From Porticoccus hydrocarbonoclasticus MCTG13d (GTDB lineage: Bacteria; Pseudomonadota; Gammaproteobacteria; Pseudomonadales; Porticoccaceae), in contig NZ_JQMM01000001.1 in assembly GCF_000744735.1 (NCBI RefSeq), positions 868,001 through 932,000 on the forward strand: DNA of 64,000 bases, given 5' to 3'. This document shows positions 56,286 through 64,000 of the stretch, in pieces. Both the position numbers and the translations under genes were made by a program. The notes under the pieces were generated by a model, which worked only from the letters and a program-made list of their open reading frames with translations, searched no databases and was not told the DNA's origin. The first letter of the stretch is position 1. Each line of letters begins with the position of its first letter.

Positions 56286-57227
56286 ATGACAGAGAGAACG
56301 ATGGCAGTCAGTGAGGCAATGAAACAGAAATATGGCCGGGTGGGTGTGCTCTACGGGGGCACCTCCGCTGAGCGGGAGATTTCACTGATCTCCGGTAGCT
56401 CGGTGATCGCTGCCCTGCAGCGCAGCGGTGTCGACCTGGTGGCCATCGATGTGGGTGCCGACCTGTTGCAGCAATTGCCGCAGCTGTCACTGACGCGGGT
56501 GTTGATCATGCTGCACGGGCCGGGTGGTGAAGACGGCTCCCTGCAGGGCGCCCTGCAGTTTCTCGGTCTGCCCTATACCGGTAGCGGCGTATTTGCCTCC
56601 GCGCTGGCCATGGACAAATTGCACAGCAAGCAGTTCTGGCAGGGCGTGGGGTTGCCCACGGCAAGATTTTCGGTATTGAACGACAGCACTGACTGGCAGG
56701 GAACACTCGATGCCCTGGGCGGAGTGGTGATGGTCAAGCCGTCCCATGAGGGGTCCAGTCTTGGCATGACCCGGGCGGACAGTGCCGCTGAGTTGAAGAA
56801 AGCGTGGGTTGAGGCCGCTGCACTGGATAGCAGTGTGATTGCCGAACAGTGGATCAGTGGTGCCGAGTACACCGTGGCGGTGCTCAACGGCGAAGTTTTG
56901 CCGCCGATCAAGCTGGAGACCGACCACAGTTTTTACGATTACAACGCCAAATATCTGGCTGATGACACCCGCTATCTATGCCCCTGTGGGCTGGATCAGG
57001 ACCGGGAGGCCGAACTCAAAGAGTTGGCACTGGCGGCGTTTAACAGCCTCGGCTGCAGTGGCTGGGGTCGGGTCGATGTGATGTGTGATCAGGCCGGTAA
57101 TTTCCAGCTGCTGGAAGTCAATACAGTCCCGGGCATGACCGACCACAGTCTGGTACCCATGGCGGCGAAGGCGGCGGGCTACAGCTTTGATGAACTGGTA
57201 TTGAAGATCCTCGACACCTCTCTTTAG
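56286..57227 (+). CDS. ddlB: D-alanine:D-alanine ligase B
   Basis: DdlB makes D-Ala-D-Ala for MurF. The 313 residues are an ATP-grasp enzyme: GVLYGGTSAEREISLISG near residue 18-35, LHGPGGEDGSLQGALQFLGLPYTGSG, KPSHEGSSLGMT and the metal-binding end QLLEVNTVPGMTDHSLVP. ATG 56286 is 3 nt after murC; ATG 56301 is an alternative start. It leads into ftsQ after 17 nt. Confidence 0.96.
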   Translation: MTERTMAVSEAMKQKYGRVGVLYGGTSAEREISLISGSSVIAALQRSGVDLVAIDVGADLLQQLPQLSLTRVLIMLHGPGGEDGSLQGALQFLGLPYTGSGVFASALAMDKLHSKQFWQGVGLPTARFSVLNDSTDWQGTLDALGGVVMVKPSHEGSSLGMTRADSAAELKKAWVEAAALDSSVIAEQWISGAEYTVAVLNGEVLPPIKLETDHSFYDYNAKYLADDTRYLCPCGLDQDREAELKELALAAFNSLGCSGWGRVDVMCDQAGNFQLLEVNTVPGMTDHSLVPMAAKAAGYSFDELVLKILDTSL

Positions 57228-57244
57228 CAGCGCTTTGAGGACGA

Positions 57245-58126
57245 GTGATACAACCTGAACATTTGGCAAGACAACAACGGAGAGACAACGGAGCGATGGC
57301 AGGCAAGTTACCAAAAATGGCAGGGGCTAACCGACGGGGCGAGACGAAATCCTGGCGCGAGCACCTGGGCTGGCTGCAACGCGGTCTGTCGCTGCTGCTG
57401 CTGAGTGGATTGCTGGTCGGCAGCGGTTGGGGTGCGTGGCTGGTGTTCAACAAAGTTGATGCGCCCATCGGGGTGATCCTGGTGCGGGGGCAATATACCC
57501 AGGTGGATCAGGAGCAGATTCAGAAGATGGTTGAGCCGCTATTGAGTGGTGGTTTTATCAGCCTCGACCTGCAAAGGATCCGCGACGGTCTGGAGCAACA
57601 CCCCTGGATCGAGGAAGCAAGCATCAGTCGCCAGTGGCCGGACAGTCTGGTGATCCGGCTGGTAGAGGAGGTGCCCATAGCCCGCTGGGGCAACAGTGCG
57701 TTCCTCAACCATCGCGGGGAGCGGCTGGAAATAGGCGACAACAGCATGCTGTCACACCTGCCGGTGCTGGAAGGCGTTGAACGCAGTGAGCGACAGATGA
57801 TGCGCTCCTACCGGCAGATGGTGCAGATGCTGCAACCGGCCGAATTGCGTATTGCAGCGTTGAAGCGTGATGCCCGCGATGCCTGGCGGCTGACACTGAC
57901 CAACGATCTGGAACTGGTGATCGGCCGCGATCAGATAATCGAAAAAATGCGCCGTTTCCTGCTGGTCTGGGATCAGCACCTGAAGACGCGGGCGACAGAG
58001 GTTGAACGGGTAGATATTCGTTATGACAACGGTGTCGCGGTGCAGTGGATGAAAAAACCTGCGCAACAGGCGCAACTCAAACAACAGCAATTATCAATGG
58101 CATCTGGCGAACCAGAGCAAGTATGA
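57245..58126 (+). CDS. ftsQ: Cell division protein FtsQ
   Basis: FtsQ is the bitopic divisome scaffold that binds FtsBL. With GTG 57245 it has 293 residues; ATG 57296, which drops 17 residues, is an equal candidate, since each has an imperfect ribosome site. A cytoplasmic basic stretch is followed by one membrane helix (GLSLLLLSGLLVGSGWGAW), a POTRA domain beginning near VDAPIGVILVRGQY and an FtsQ domain with RQWPDSLVIRLVEEVPIARWG. Its stop overlaps an ATG at 58123, but ftsA is better started at 58135. Confidence 0.92.
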   Translation: MIQPEHLARQQRRDNGAMAGKLPKMAGANRRGETKSWREHLGWLQRGLSLLLLSGLLVGSGWGAWLVFNKVDAPIGVILVRGQYTQVDQEQIQKMVEPLLSGGFISLDLQRIRDGLEQHPWIEEASISRQWPDSLVIRLVEEVPIARWGNSAFLNHRGERLEIGDNSMLSHLPVLEGVERSERQMMRSYRQMVQMLQPAELRIAALKRDARDAWRLTLTNDLELVIGRDQIIEKMRRFLLVWDQHLKTRATEVERVDIRYDNGVAVQWMKKPAQQAQLKQQQLSMASGEPEQV

Positions 58127-58134
58127 GGTCGAGA

Positions 58135-59373
58135 ATGGCGAACTCAAATGACGAACAACTCATTGTTGGGCTGGATATCGGCACATCAAAAGTCGTGACA
58201 ATCGTGGGGCTGGCGGGACCCGGTGGCACACTGGAAATCGTCGGTACCGGGCTGCACCCTTCTTCCGGCTTGAAAAAGGGTGTGGTGGTCAACATCGAGT
58301 CCACGGTTCATTCCATTCAGCGGGCAATTGAAGAAGCCGAGTTGATGGCGGGGTGCCATATACACTCGGTCTATGTGGGGATCGCCGGCAGTCACATCCG
58401 CAGCCTGAATTCCCACGGTATCGTGGCCATTCGAGATCGCGAGGTGCTGCCCCTGGATATTGAACGGGTTATCGACGCGGCGAGGGCCGTGGCGATTCCC
58501 GCTGACCAGGAGATCCTCCATGTCCTGCCCCAGGAATTCATTATCGACAATCAGGAAGGTGTTCGCGAACCGCTCGGCATGTCGGGTGTCCGTCTGGAAG
58601 CCAAAGTGCATCTGGTGACCTGTGCCGCGAATGCCGCCCAGAACATTAAAAAATGTATTCGGCGCTGTGGTCTGGATGTCGACGACATCATTCTCGAGCA
58701 GCTGGCCTCTTCCTACGCTGTGCTCACCGAAGATGAAAAGCAGCTCGGCGTCTGTCTGGTGGACATTGGTGGTGGCACCACGGATATCGCGATTTTCACC
58801 GACGGGGCCATTCGTCATACCGGGGTCATTCCCATCGCCGGGGATCAGGTGACCAATGACATTGCCCATGCCCTGCGCACGCCCACTGCGCACGCCGAAG
58901 AACTGAAGGTCAAGTATGCCTGTGCGCTGGCCAAGCTGACTGGTCCGGATGAGACCGTCAAGGTGCCCAGTGTCGGCGATCGTGCTCCGCGGGACCTGTC
59001 TCGGCAGGCTCTGGCTGAAGTGGTCGAGCCGCGCTACGACGAGCTGTTCACACTGGTGCAGGCGGAGTTGCGTCGCAGCGGTTTTGAAGACCTGGTGGCC
59101 GCCGGCGTCGTACTGACCGGGGGCACTTCGAAGATGGAGGGGGTCATCGAACTGGCGGAAGAGATCTTCCACATGCCGGTGCGCGTTGGCTCGCCACACA
59201 ATATCAAGGGGTTGGCCGACATTGTCGACAACCCGATCTACTCCACTGGCGTCGGACTGCTGCTCTATGGCTTGCAGCAGCAACAGGACGGTACCCGTCC
59301 CGTGCGACGCCGGGAGAGCGTCAAGGAAAGTTTTATTGCCCGGCTGAAAAGCTGGTTTCAGGGAAATTTGTAA
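58135..59373 (+). CDS. ftsA: Cell division ATPase FtsA
   Basis: FtsA is an actin-like protein that anchors FtsZ filaments to the membrane. From ATG 58135 (GAGG 7 nt upstream) it has 412 residues, near the usual 420; start MANSNDEQLIVGLDIGTSK aligns with E. coli. Phosphate-1 (VGLDIGTSK), SHIRSLNSHGIVAI, LVDIGGGTTDIAIF and VLTGGTSKMEGV are visible. The C-terminal amphipathic anchor is KESFIARLKSWFQGNL. It precedes ftsZ by 38 nt. Confidence 0.97.
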   Translation: MANSNDEQLIVGLDIGTSKVVTIVGLAGPGGTLEIVGTGLHPSSGLKKGVVVNIESTVHSIQRAIEEAELMAGCHIHSVYVGIAGSHIRSLNSHGIVAIRDREVLPLDIERVIDAARAVAIPADQEILHVLPQEFIIDNQEGVREPLGMSGVRLEAKVHLVTCAANAAQNIKKCIRRCGLDVDDIILEQLASSYAVLTEDEKQLGVCLVDIGGGTTDIAIFTDGAIRHTGVIPIAGDQVTNDIAHALRTPTAHAEELKVKYACALAKLTGPDETVKVPSVGDRAPRDLSRQALAEVVEPRYDELFTLVQAELRRSGFEDLVAAGVVLTGGTSKMEGVIELAEEIFHMPVRVGSPHNIKGLADIVDNPIYSTGVGLLLYGLQQQQDGTRPVRRRESVKESFIARLKSWFQGNL

Positions 59374-59411
59374 TTTTTTAACGCAGTTATACCAAATGAG
59401 GGGTATTTATC

Positions 59412-60596
59412 ATGTTTCAGATCGTGGATAGCGCACCGGATAGCGCAGAAATCAAAGTAATAGGCGTCGGAGGCGGTGGCGGAAACGCTGTCCGTCATAT
59501 GATGAGCAGCTGTGTGGACGGGGTAGAGTTTATCTGCGCCAATACCGATGCTCAGGCACTCAAGGACCTGGGGCACGCCACCATCCTGCAGTTGGGTAAT
59601 GGCCTAACCAAGGGACTGGGTGCGGGTGCCAACCCTGAAGTGGGGCGTCATGCTGCCATGGAGGATCGCGAACGCATCGCCGATGTTCTGCAGGGTGCCG
59701 ATATGGTGTTCATCACAGCTGGCATGGGTGGCGGAACCGGTACCGGTGCTGCGCCCATTGTGGCCGATGTGGCCCGTGAGCTGGGTATTCTGACCGTGGC
59801 GGTGGTCACGCGGCCGTTTATGTTCGAGGGCCGCAAGCGCATGGCCATCGCCGAAGAAGGCCTGAAAGAACTGAAAGACCGGGTGGACTCGCTGATCACA
59901 GTACCCAATGAGAAATTGCTGCAGGTACTGGGTAAAACCACCAGTCTGCTGGAGGCTTTCAAAGCGGCCAACGATGTGTTGCTGGGTGCTGTGCAGGGGA
60001 TTGCCGACCTGATTATCCGTCCCGGCATGATCAACGTGGATTTCGCCGATGTGCGCACCGTAATGTCCGAAATGGGGCAGGCGATGATGGGTACCGGCGA
60101 AGCCACGGGAGAAGATCGTGCCCGGATCGCCGCTGAAACAGCGATTCACAGCCCCCTTCTGGAAGACATCAACCTGCAGGGTGCCCGCGGCATTCTGGTT
60201 AACATCACCGCCGGTCCCGACCTGTCTCTGGGTGAGTTCTCCGATGTGGGTGACACTGTAGAAGCTTTTGCCTCCGATAATGCCACCGTCGTGGTGGGTA
60301 CAGTGATCGACCCGGAAATGGGTGATCGTCTGCGGGTCACGGTCGTGGCCACTGGTCTGGGGCAGCCCGCACTGGAGCGCAAAGCTCCGTCCAAAGTTAT
60401 CGACAACGGCCATGTAGCGCCAATTCACATGCGCAAGAGCAGTGGTGAAACCGACTACGATGCCCTGGAAAAACCCACCGTCATCCGGCGCGGGTCCAGT
60501 GGTGGCGAGGCGGTGGCACGCAAACTTGACCCCCGTGCCGATGCCGATATGGACTATCTGGATATTCCGGCATTTCTGCGTCGTCAGGCCGACTGA
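59412..60596 (+). CDS. ftsZ: Cell division GTPase FtsZ
   Basis: FtsZ is the tubulin-like GTPase that builds the Z-ring. The 394 residues have GVGGGGGNAVRHM near 18-30, the GTP-binding GGGTGTGAAP, the T7 loop with NVDFADVRTVM, and the C-terminal conserved peptide DYLDIPAFLRRQAD that binds FtsA and ZipA. A GAGGGG site lies 8 nt before the ATG. A hairpin terminator-like element lies 30 nt after the stop. Confidence 0.99.
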   Translation: MFQIVDSAPDSAEIKVIGVGGGGGNAVRHMMSSCVDGVEFICANTDAQALKDLGHATILQLGNGLTKGLGAGANPEVGRHAAMEDRERIADVLQGADMVFITAGMGGGTGTGAAPIVADVARELGILTVAVVTRPFMFEGRKRMAIAEEGLKELKDRVDSLITVPNEKLLQVLGKTTSLLEAFKAANDVLLGAVQGIADLIIRPGMINVDFADVRTVMSEMGQAMMGTGEATGEDRARIAAETAIHSPLLEDINLQGARGILVNITAGPDLSLGEFSDVGDTVEAFASDNATVVVGTVIDPEMGDRLRVTVVATGLGQPALERKAPSKVIDNGHVAPIHMRKSSGETDYDALEKPTVIRRGSSGGEAVARKLDPRADADMDYLDIPAFLRRQAD

Positions 60597-60626
60597 CCGC
60601 CGTACGTTATCCGGACCCACAAGGTG

Positions 60627-60668
60627 AACCGCCAGTGACACCCCTCAAATGTCTGGCGGTTTGCTTTA
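60627..60668 (+). terminator. Probable terminator after ftsZ
   Basis: AACCGCCAG (60627-60635) pairs with CTGGCGGTT (60653-60661) around a 17-nt loop and is followed by an interrupted T-run (TTGCTTT). The T-tract is weak, so partial read-through into lpxC is likely. Confidence 0.55.
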
Positions 60669-60738
60669 TGGAGCTGTGGGCAGAGTTCTGCTAGTATTGC
60701 CGACAGTTTTTTGTAATTTTGGCAGGTATTCGTAACGC

Positions 60739-61653
60739 ATGATTCGACAGCGTACTTTGAACAACATGATTCGCGCCACGGGTGTGGGTCTCCACACTGG
60801 CGAGAAAGTCTACCTGACCCTCCATCCAGCCCCTGTCAACACCGGCATTATCTTCCGTCGAACCGACCTCGATCCCGTGGTGGAAATTCACGCCAAGGCT
60901 GAAAATGTCGGTGAGACCACCCTGTCCACCACCCTGGTGAACGGCGACGTCAAGGTATCCACTGTGGAGCACCTGTTGTCCGCCATGGCCGGCCTCGGTA
61001 TCGACAACGCCATTATTGATGTCACGGCGCCGGAAGTCCCGATCATGGATGGCAGCGCCGGGCCTTTTGTATTCCTGCTGCAATCTGCGGGTATACGCGA
61101 GCAGGAAGAACCGAAACGGTTCATTCGTATCCTGAAGCCGATCACGGTGACTGATGGGGACAAATCGGCATCCCTGCGACCGTTTAACGGGTTCAAAGTG
61201 ACGTTTTCCATCGATTTTGATCACCCGGTATTTCACAACCGGACCCTTAAGGCCGAAGTGGACTTTTCCACCACCTCCTTTGTAAAAGAAGTCAGCCGGG
61301 CCCGCACCTTCGGATTCATGCACGAAATTGAATACCTGCGCTCCATGGGCCTGGCCCGGGGAGGCAGTATGGACAACGCTATTGTCGTGGACGAGTATCA
61401 GGTGTTAAATGAGGACGGTCTTCGCTACGAAGACGAATTCGTCAAGCATAAGATACTCGATGCCATTGGTGACCTGTACCTGCTTGGCAACAGCCTGATC
61501 GGCGAATTTGTTGCGCACAAATCTGGTCATGGACTGAACAATGCTTCGCTGCGGCAGTTGATTGCGCAGAAAGATGCCTGGGAAATGGTCACCTTCGAAG
61601 AGGATGAAGCCGATGTGCCCATCTCCTATATCAAGCCAATGGTCACCGCCTAG
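60739..61653 (+). CDS. lpxC: UDP-3-O-acyl-GlcNAc deacetylase LpxC
   Basis: LpxC is the Zn-dependent, committed step of lipid A synthesis. The 304 residues begin [24 protein letters not shown], with zinc His in [39 protein letters not shown] (second His and Asp) and the catalytic-side [13 protein letters not shown]. Length and motifs are normal. It follows ftsZ, the usual position, at 142 nt. Confidence 0.98.
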   Translation: MIRQRTLNNMIRATGVGLHTGEKVYLTLHPAPVNTGIIFRRTDLDPVVEIHAKAENVGETTLSTTLVNGDVKVSTVEHLLSAMAGLGIDNAIIDVTAPEVPIMDGSAGPFVFLLQSAGIREQEEPKRFIRILKPITVTDGDKSASLRPFNGFKVTFSIDFDHPVFHNRTLKAEVDFSTTSFVKEVSRARTFGFMHEIEYLRSMGLARGGSMDNAIVVDEYQVLNEDGLRYEDEFVKHKILDAIGDLYLLGNSLIGEFVAHKSGHGLNNASLRQLIAQKDAWEMVTFEEDEADVPISYIKPMVTA

Positions 61654-61695
61654 CGTGGGCAGTTGTGCAGAACCAAAGAGGGTGACCGTCAACCC

Positions 61696-62616
61696 GTGAA
61701 TATCATTTTTATCGGTAACCGCAAGGGAAAAACCTGGACGCTGACCCTGAACAACTGGGCCAAATTCCTGTTGTCCATGTGCCTGCTGGGTTTGCCTGTG
61801 TCCGGTGGTATATACCTCGGCATGCAGCTTGGTGAAAGCAAGGTGGATGACCGGCTGATGGACTACATGCAGCAGGAGCTTGCCGAGCAGCAGGCCAATC
61901 TCAATGCGGGCCGTGAAGAGGCCAGACAAAAGGTGGCGGCTCTCACCAAAAAACTGGCTGCCCTGCAAACCCGCTTGTTGAGATTAGATGCACTGGGAGC
62001 GCGGCTGGCAAGCATTGCCGATCTCGAAGACGGTGAGTTTGATTTCAGTCTGCAACCGGCTATCGGTGGACCAGAACTGGAACCCCTCGCGCTTGAGTAC
62101 AGCCACACTGAGCTGGACCTCATGTTCGCCCAGCTTCAGTCCCAGGTAGAAAACCGCGAAGGCCAGCTCGGTGTCCTCGAATCACTGATGCTGGACCGCC
62201 AGCTTAATGGTCAGAGCCAACCGGCTGGACGGCCGGTGCTGAAAGGTTGGCTGTCCTCCCGCTACGGCAGACGAACTGATCCCTTTAGTGGCCACCGTGC
62301 CTGGCATAACGGCATCGATTTTGCCGGCCAGGAGGGTGATCAGATCATTGCGGTTGCCTCTGGTGTGGTTACCCGGGCGGGTCGACACAGCGGCTATGGT
62401 GAACTGGTCGAGGTGGATCACGGTGAAGGCTACCTGACACGCTACGCCCACAACCGCGAAAACCTTGTGAAAGCGGGCGATACCGTCAAGCAAGGTGATG
62501 TGATTGCCCTGATGGGCAGTAGCGGCCGCTCAACCGGTCCCCACGTTCACTTCGAAGTCTACAAGAATGGTCGTTCGGTCGATCCGGCCAGTTATATCCG
62601 GCGCACCATTCGCTAG
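61696..62616 (+). CDS. M23-family metallopeptidase, membrane-anchored
   Basis: The protein has about 306 residues from GTG 61696 (AGAGGGTGA about 8-10 nt upstream). One N-terminal membrane helix (about 20-37) is followed by a coiled coil ([20 protein letters not shown] near 65-84) and a C-terminal LytM domain: [11 protein letters not shown] gives the HxxxD zinc motif and [12 protein letters not shown] the second HxH motif, so it looks catalytically competent, likely cutting peptidoglycan cross-links or acting as a NlpD/MepM-like enzyme. It lies between lpxC and secA; from memory the Pseudomonas order is the same. Confidence 0.9.
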   Translation: MNIIFIGNRKGKTWTLTLNNWAKFLLSMCLLGLPVSGGIYLGMQLGESKVDDRLMDYMQQELAEQQANLNAGREEARQKVAALTKKLAALQTRLLRLDALGARLASIADLEDGEFDFSLQPAIGGPELEPLALEYSHTELDLMFAQLQSQVENREGQLGVLESLMLDRQLNGQSQPAGRPVLKGWLSSRYGRRTDPFSGHRAWHNGIDFAGQEGDQIIAVASGVVTRAGRHSGYGELVEVDHGEGYLTRYAHNRENLVKAGDTVKQGDVIALMGSSGRSTGPHVHFEVYKNGRSVDPASYIRRTIR

Positions 62617-62693
62617 CGCTCCCATCTGTCCAAACCCCACACCCGCACGTTTTTCAGGGCGCATTGGCGCATCTTGTGATACTGGATTTAATA

Positions 62694-64000
62694 ATGAAAC
62701 TCTTAAAGAAGCTTCTTGGCACTAAAAATGACCGTGAAATCAAAAAAATGTGGAAGACTGTTCGTCAGATCAACGCATTTGAACCGATTCTTGTGGAGCT
62801 CACCGACGATCAGATAAAAGCCAAAACCACCGAGTTCAAACAACGTGTCAGCGAGGGGGAATCTCTCGATCAGCTACTCCCGGAAGCCTTTGCCGTGGTG
62901 CGCGAGGCCGCCAGGCGAACCCTCGGGCTGCGCCACTTCGATGTGCAGATGATCGGTGGCCTGACGCTACATCAGGGACGCATTGCGGAAATGGGCACGG
63001 GTGAGGGTAAAACGCTGGTGGCGACCCTGCCGGCCTATCTCAATACCCTCGCTGGTGACGCCGTCCATGTGGTTACCGTGAACGAATACCTGGCCCGGCG
63101 GGATGCCGAATGGATGTCTCCGGTCTACGAATTTCTCGGTCTGAGTGTGGGCGCGATTATGTCCCAGCAGTTGCCAGAGGACAAAAAACGGGCCTACCAG
63201 GCGGACATTACCTACGGTACCAATAACGAATTCGGCTTTGATTATCTGCGCGACAATATGGTGCTGAGGCTCGATGATCGGGTTCAGCGGGGCCAGAAGT
63301 TTGCCATCGTGGATGAAGTGGATTCCATCCTGATCGATGAAGCCAGGACGCCACTGATCATCTCCGGTGCGGCCCAGGACAGCTCGGCCTTGTACAAGCG
63401 CATGAACAGTATGATGCCGATGCTGAAGCCCCACAGCGATGAAGAACCCGGCGACTTCATCATTGATGAAAAAACCCGCCAGATAGAACTCACCGAAGAA
63501 GGCCACAAGAAGATAGAGTCATTGCTTGAAAGTGATGGCTTACTTCAGGCTGGAGATAGCCTCTACAACGCATCCAATTTGGGCATGCTGCACCATGTGC
63601 AGTCCGCCCTCAAGGCCCACTACCTATTCCACCGGGATGTCGAGTACATCATTCAGGAGGGCGAGGTCGTCCTGATCGATGAGCACACGGGGCGGACCAT
63701 GTCGGGCCGGCGTCTCTCCGAGGGTTTGCACCAGGCCATCGAAGCGAAGGAAGGAGTGAAGATCAAGAGCGAGAGCCAGACACTGGCCTCCACCACCTTC
63801 CAGAATTACTTCCGTCTCTACGAAAAACTGGCGGGCATGACCGGCACCGCAGATACCGAAGCTTACGAATTTCATCAGATTTACGGCCTTCCGGTGGTGG
63901 TCATACCCTCGAATAAACCGCTGGCCCGAAAAGATCTCAATGACCTTATCTACCTCTCCACCGAGGAAAAATACGATGCCGTGGTGGAAGATATCCGCGC
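62694..64000 (+). CDS. secA: Preprotein translocase ATPase SecA, N-terminal part (cut by window edge)
   Basis: SecA drives preproteins through SecYEG. The first 435 codons are present and in frame to the edge. Visible are [13 protein letters not shown]-like [17 protein letters not shown], Walker [38 protein letters not shown] (DEAD-type Walker B as DEVD), the preprotein-binding domain (about 225-375) and [24 protein letters not shown]. Its chaperone partner secB is at the other end of the window. Confidence 0.98.
   Translation, partial: MKLLKKLLGTKNDREIKKMWKTVRQINAFEPILVELTDDQIKAKTTEFKQRVSEGESLDQLLPEAFAVVREAARRTLGLRHFDVQMIGGLTLHQGRIAEMGTGEGKTLVATLPAYLNTLAGDAVHVVTVNEYLARRDAEWMSPVYEFLGLSVGAIMSQQLPEDKKRAYQADITYGTNNEFGFDYLRDNMVLRLDDRVQRGQKFAIVDEVDSILIDEARTPLIISGAAQDSSALYKRMNSMMPMLKPHSDEEPGDFIIDEKTRQIELTEEGHKKIESLLESDGLLQAGDSLYNASNLGMLHHVQSALKAHYLFHRDVEYIIQEGEVVLIDEHTGRTMSGRRLSEGLHQAIEAKEGVKIKSESQTLASTTFQNYFRLYEKLAGMTGTADTEAYEFHQIYGLPVVVIPSNKPLARKDLNDLIYLSTEEKYDAVVEDIR

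Noticed and set aside
59604-60641. 345-codon minus-strand open frame over ftsZ
   Set aside because: Antisense to the FtsZ core; no domain recognised.

Overview
The window is a chromosomal segment of a gammaproteobacterium. Support comes from SecB and EI-Ntr partner proteins (Npr, PtsN, RapZ), RpoN and the GlnL/GlnG pair, a complete Lpt/Kdo/LpxC lipopolysaccharide gene set (so Gram-negative), a meso-diaminopimelate-type MurE, SspA/SspB, and gene order. The order matches, from memory, two blocks that lie apart in Pseudomonas aeruginosa: gpmI-yibN-grx-secB-ntrC-ntrB-glnA-thiI-typA, and ptsO-rapZ-ptsN-hpf-rpoN-lpt-kds-murA-his-algW-zapE-rplM-rpsI-pet-ssp-lpoA-rsmI-rnpB-dcw-secA. G+C looks moderate, a little over half by eye. 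A marine Cellvibrionales/Pseudomonadales-type lineage is my best guess; genus cannot be fixed from this sequence alone. I see no tRNA, rRNA, IS element, prophage or CRISPR array.

Layout. (1) 1-13.3 kb: 5' end of gpmI, divergent yibN-grxC-secB, then the nitrogen regulon glnA / DUF4124 protein / glnL / glnG on the minus strand with sigma-54 and NtrC sites, thiI, an SLC13-type permease, a GGDEF protein and typA. (2) 13.3-22.8 kb, all minus: npr-mgtE-darP-tag and, upstream of them, kdsD-kdsC-lptC-lptA-lptB-rpoN-hpf-ptsN-rapZ. (3) 23-28.3 kb, plus: mlaC-ibaG-murA-hisG-hisD-hisC; the mlaFED and mlaB genes expected around mlaC are absent. (4) 28.3-43.4 kb: degS and zapG (minus), zapE, rplM-rpsI, petA with a fused cytochrome b/c1 gene, sspA-sspB-thiolase, then dolP-diaA-yraN-lpoA (minus), rsmI, an orphan parA and the RNase P RNA gene. 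(5) 43.8-62.6 kb: a full division/cell wall cluster mraZ-rsmH-ftsL-ftsI-murE-murF-mraY-murD-ftsW-murG-murC-ddlB-ftsQ-ftsA-ftsZ, then lpxC, an M23 peptidase and the 5' part of secA, which runs off the right edge.

How the parts connect. Much of the window builds the envelope: UDP-GlcNAc is committed to peptidoglycan by MurA and carried through MurC-F, MraY and MurG to FtsW/FtsI and the activator LpoA; KdsD/KdsC and LpxC feed lipopolysaccharide synthesis and LptABC exports it; RapZ, DegS and DolP are envelope-homeostasis factors. The nitrogen genes form a self-contained circuit: GlnL/GlnG act with RpoN (also in the window) at a textbook glnA promoter with two NtrC sites, and a third near-consensus NtrC site lies upstream of glnL. 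The mra promoter carries three GTGGG boxes at exact 10-bp spacing, the operator expected for MraZ autoregulation.

I found no convincing new multi-gene system. The items most worth a second look are the petB-petC gene fusion, the solitary mlaC, the orphan ParA beside rnpB, the junction of the two synteny blocks near 13.3 kb, and the roughly 350-bp non-coding stretch with an 8-3-8 inverted repeat between rnpB and the mra promoter.
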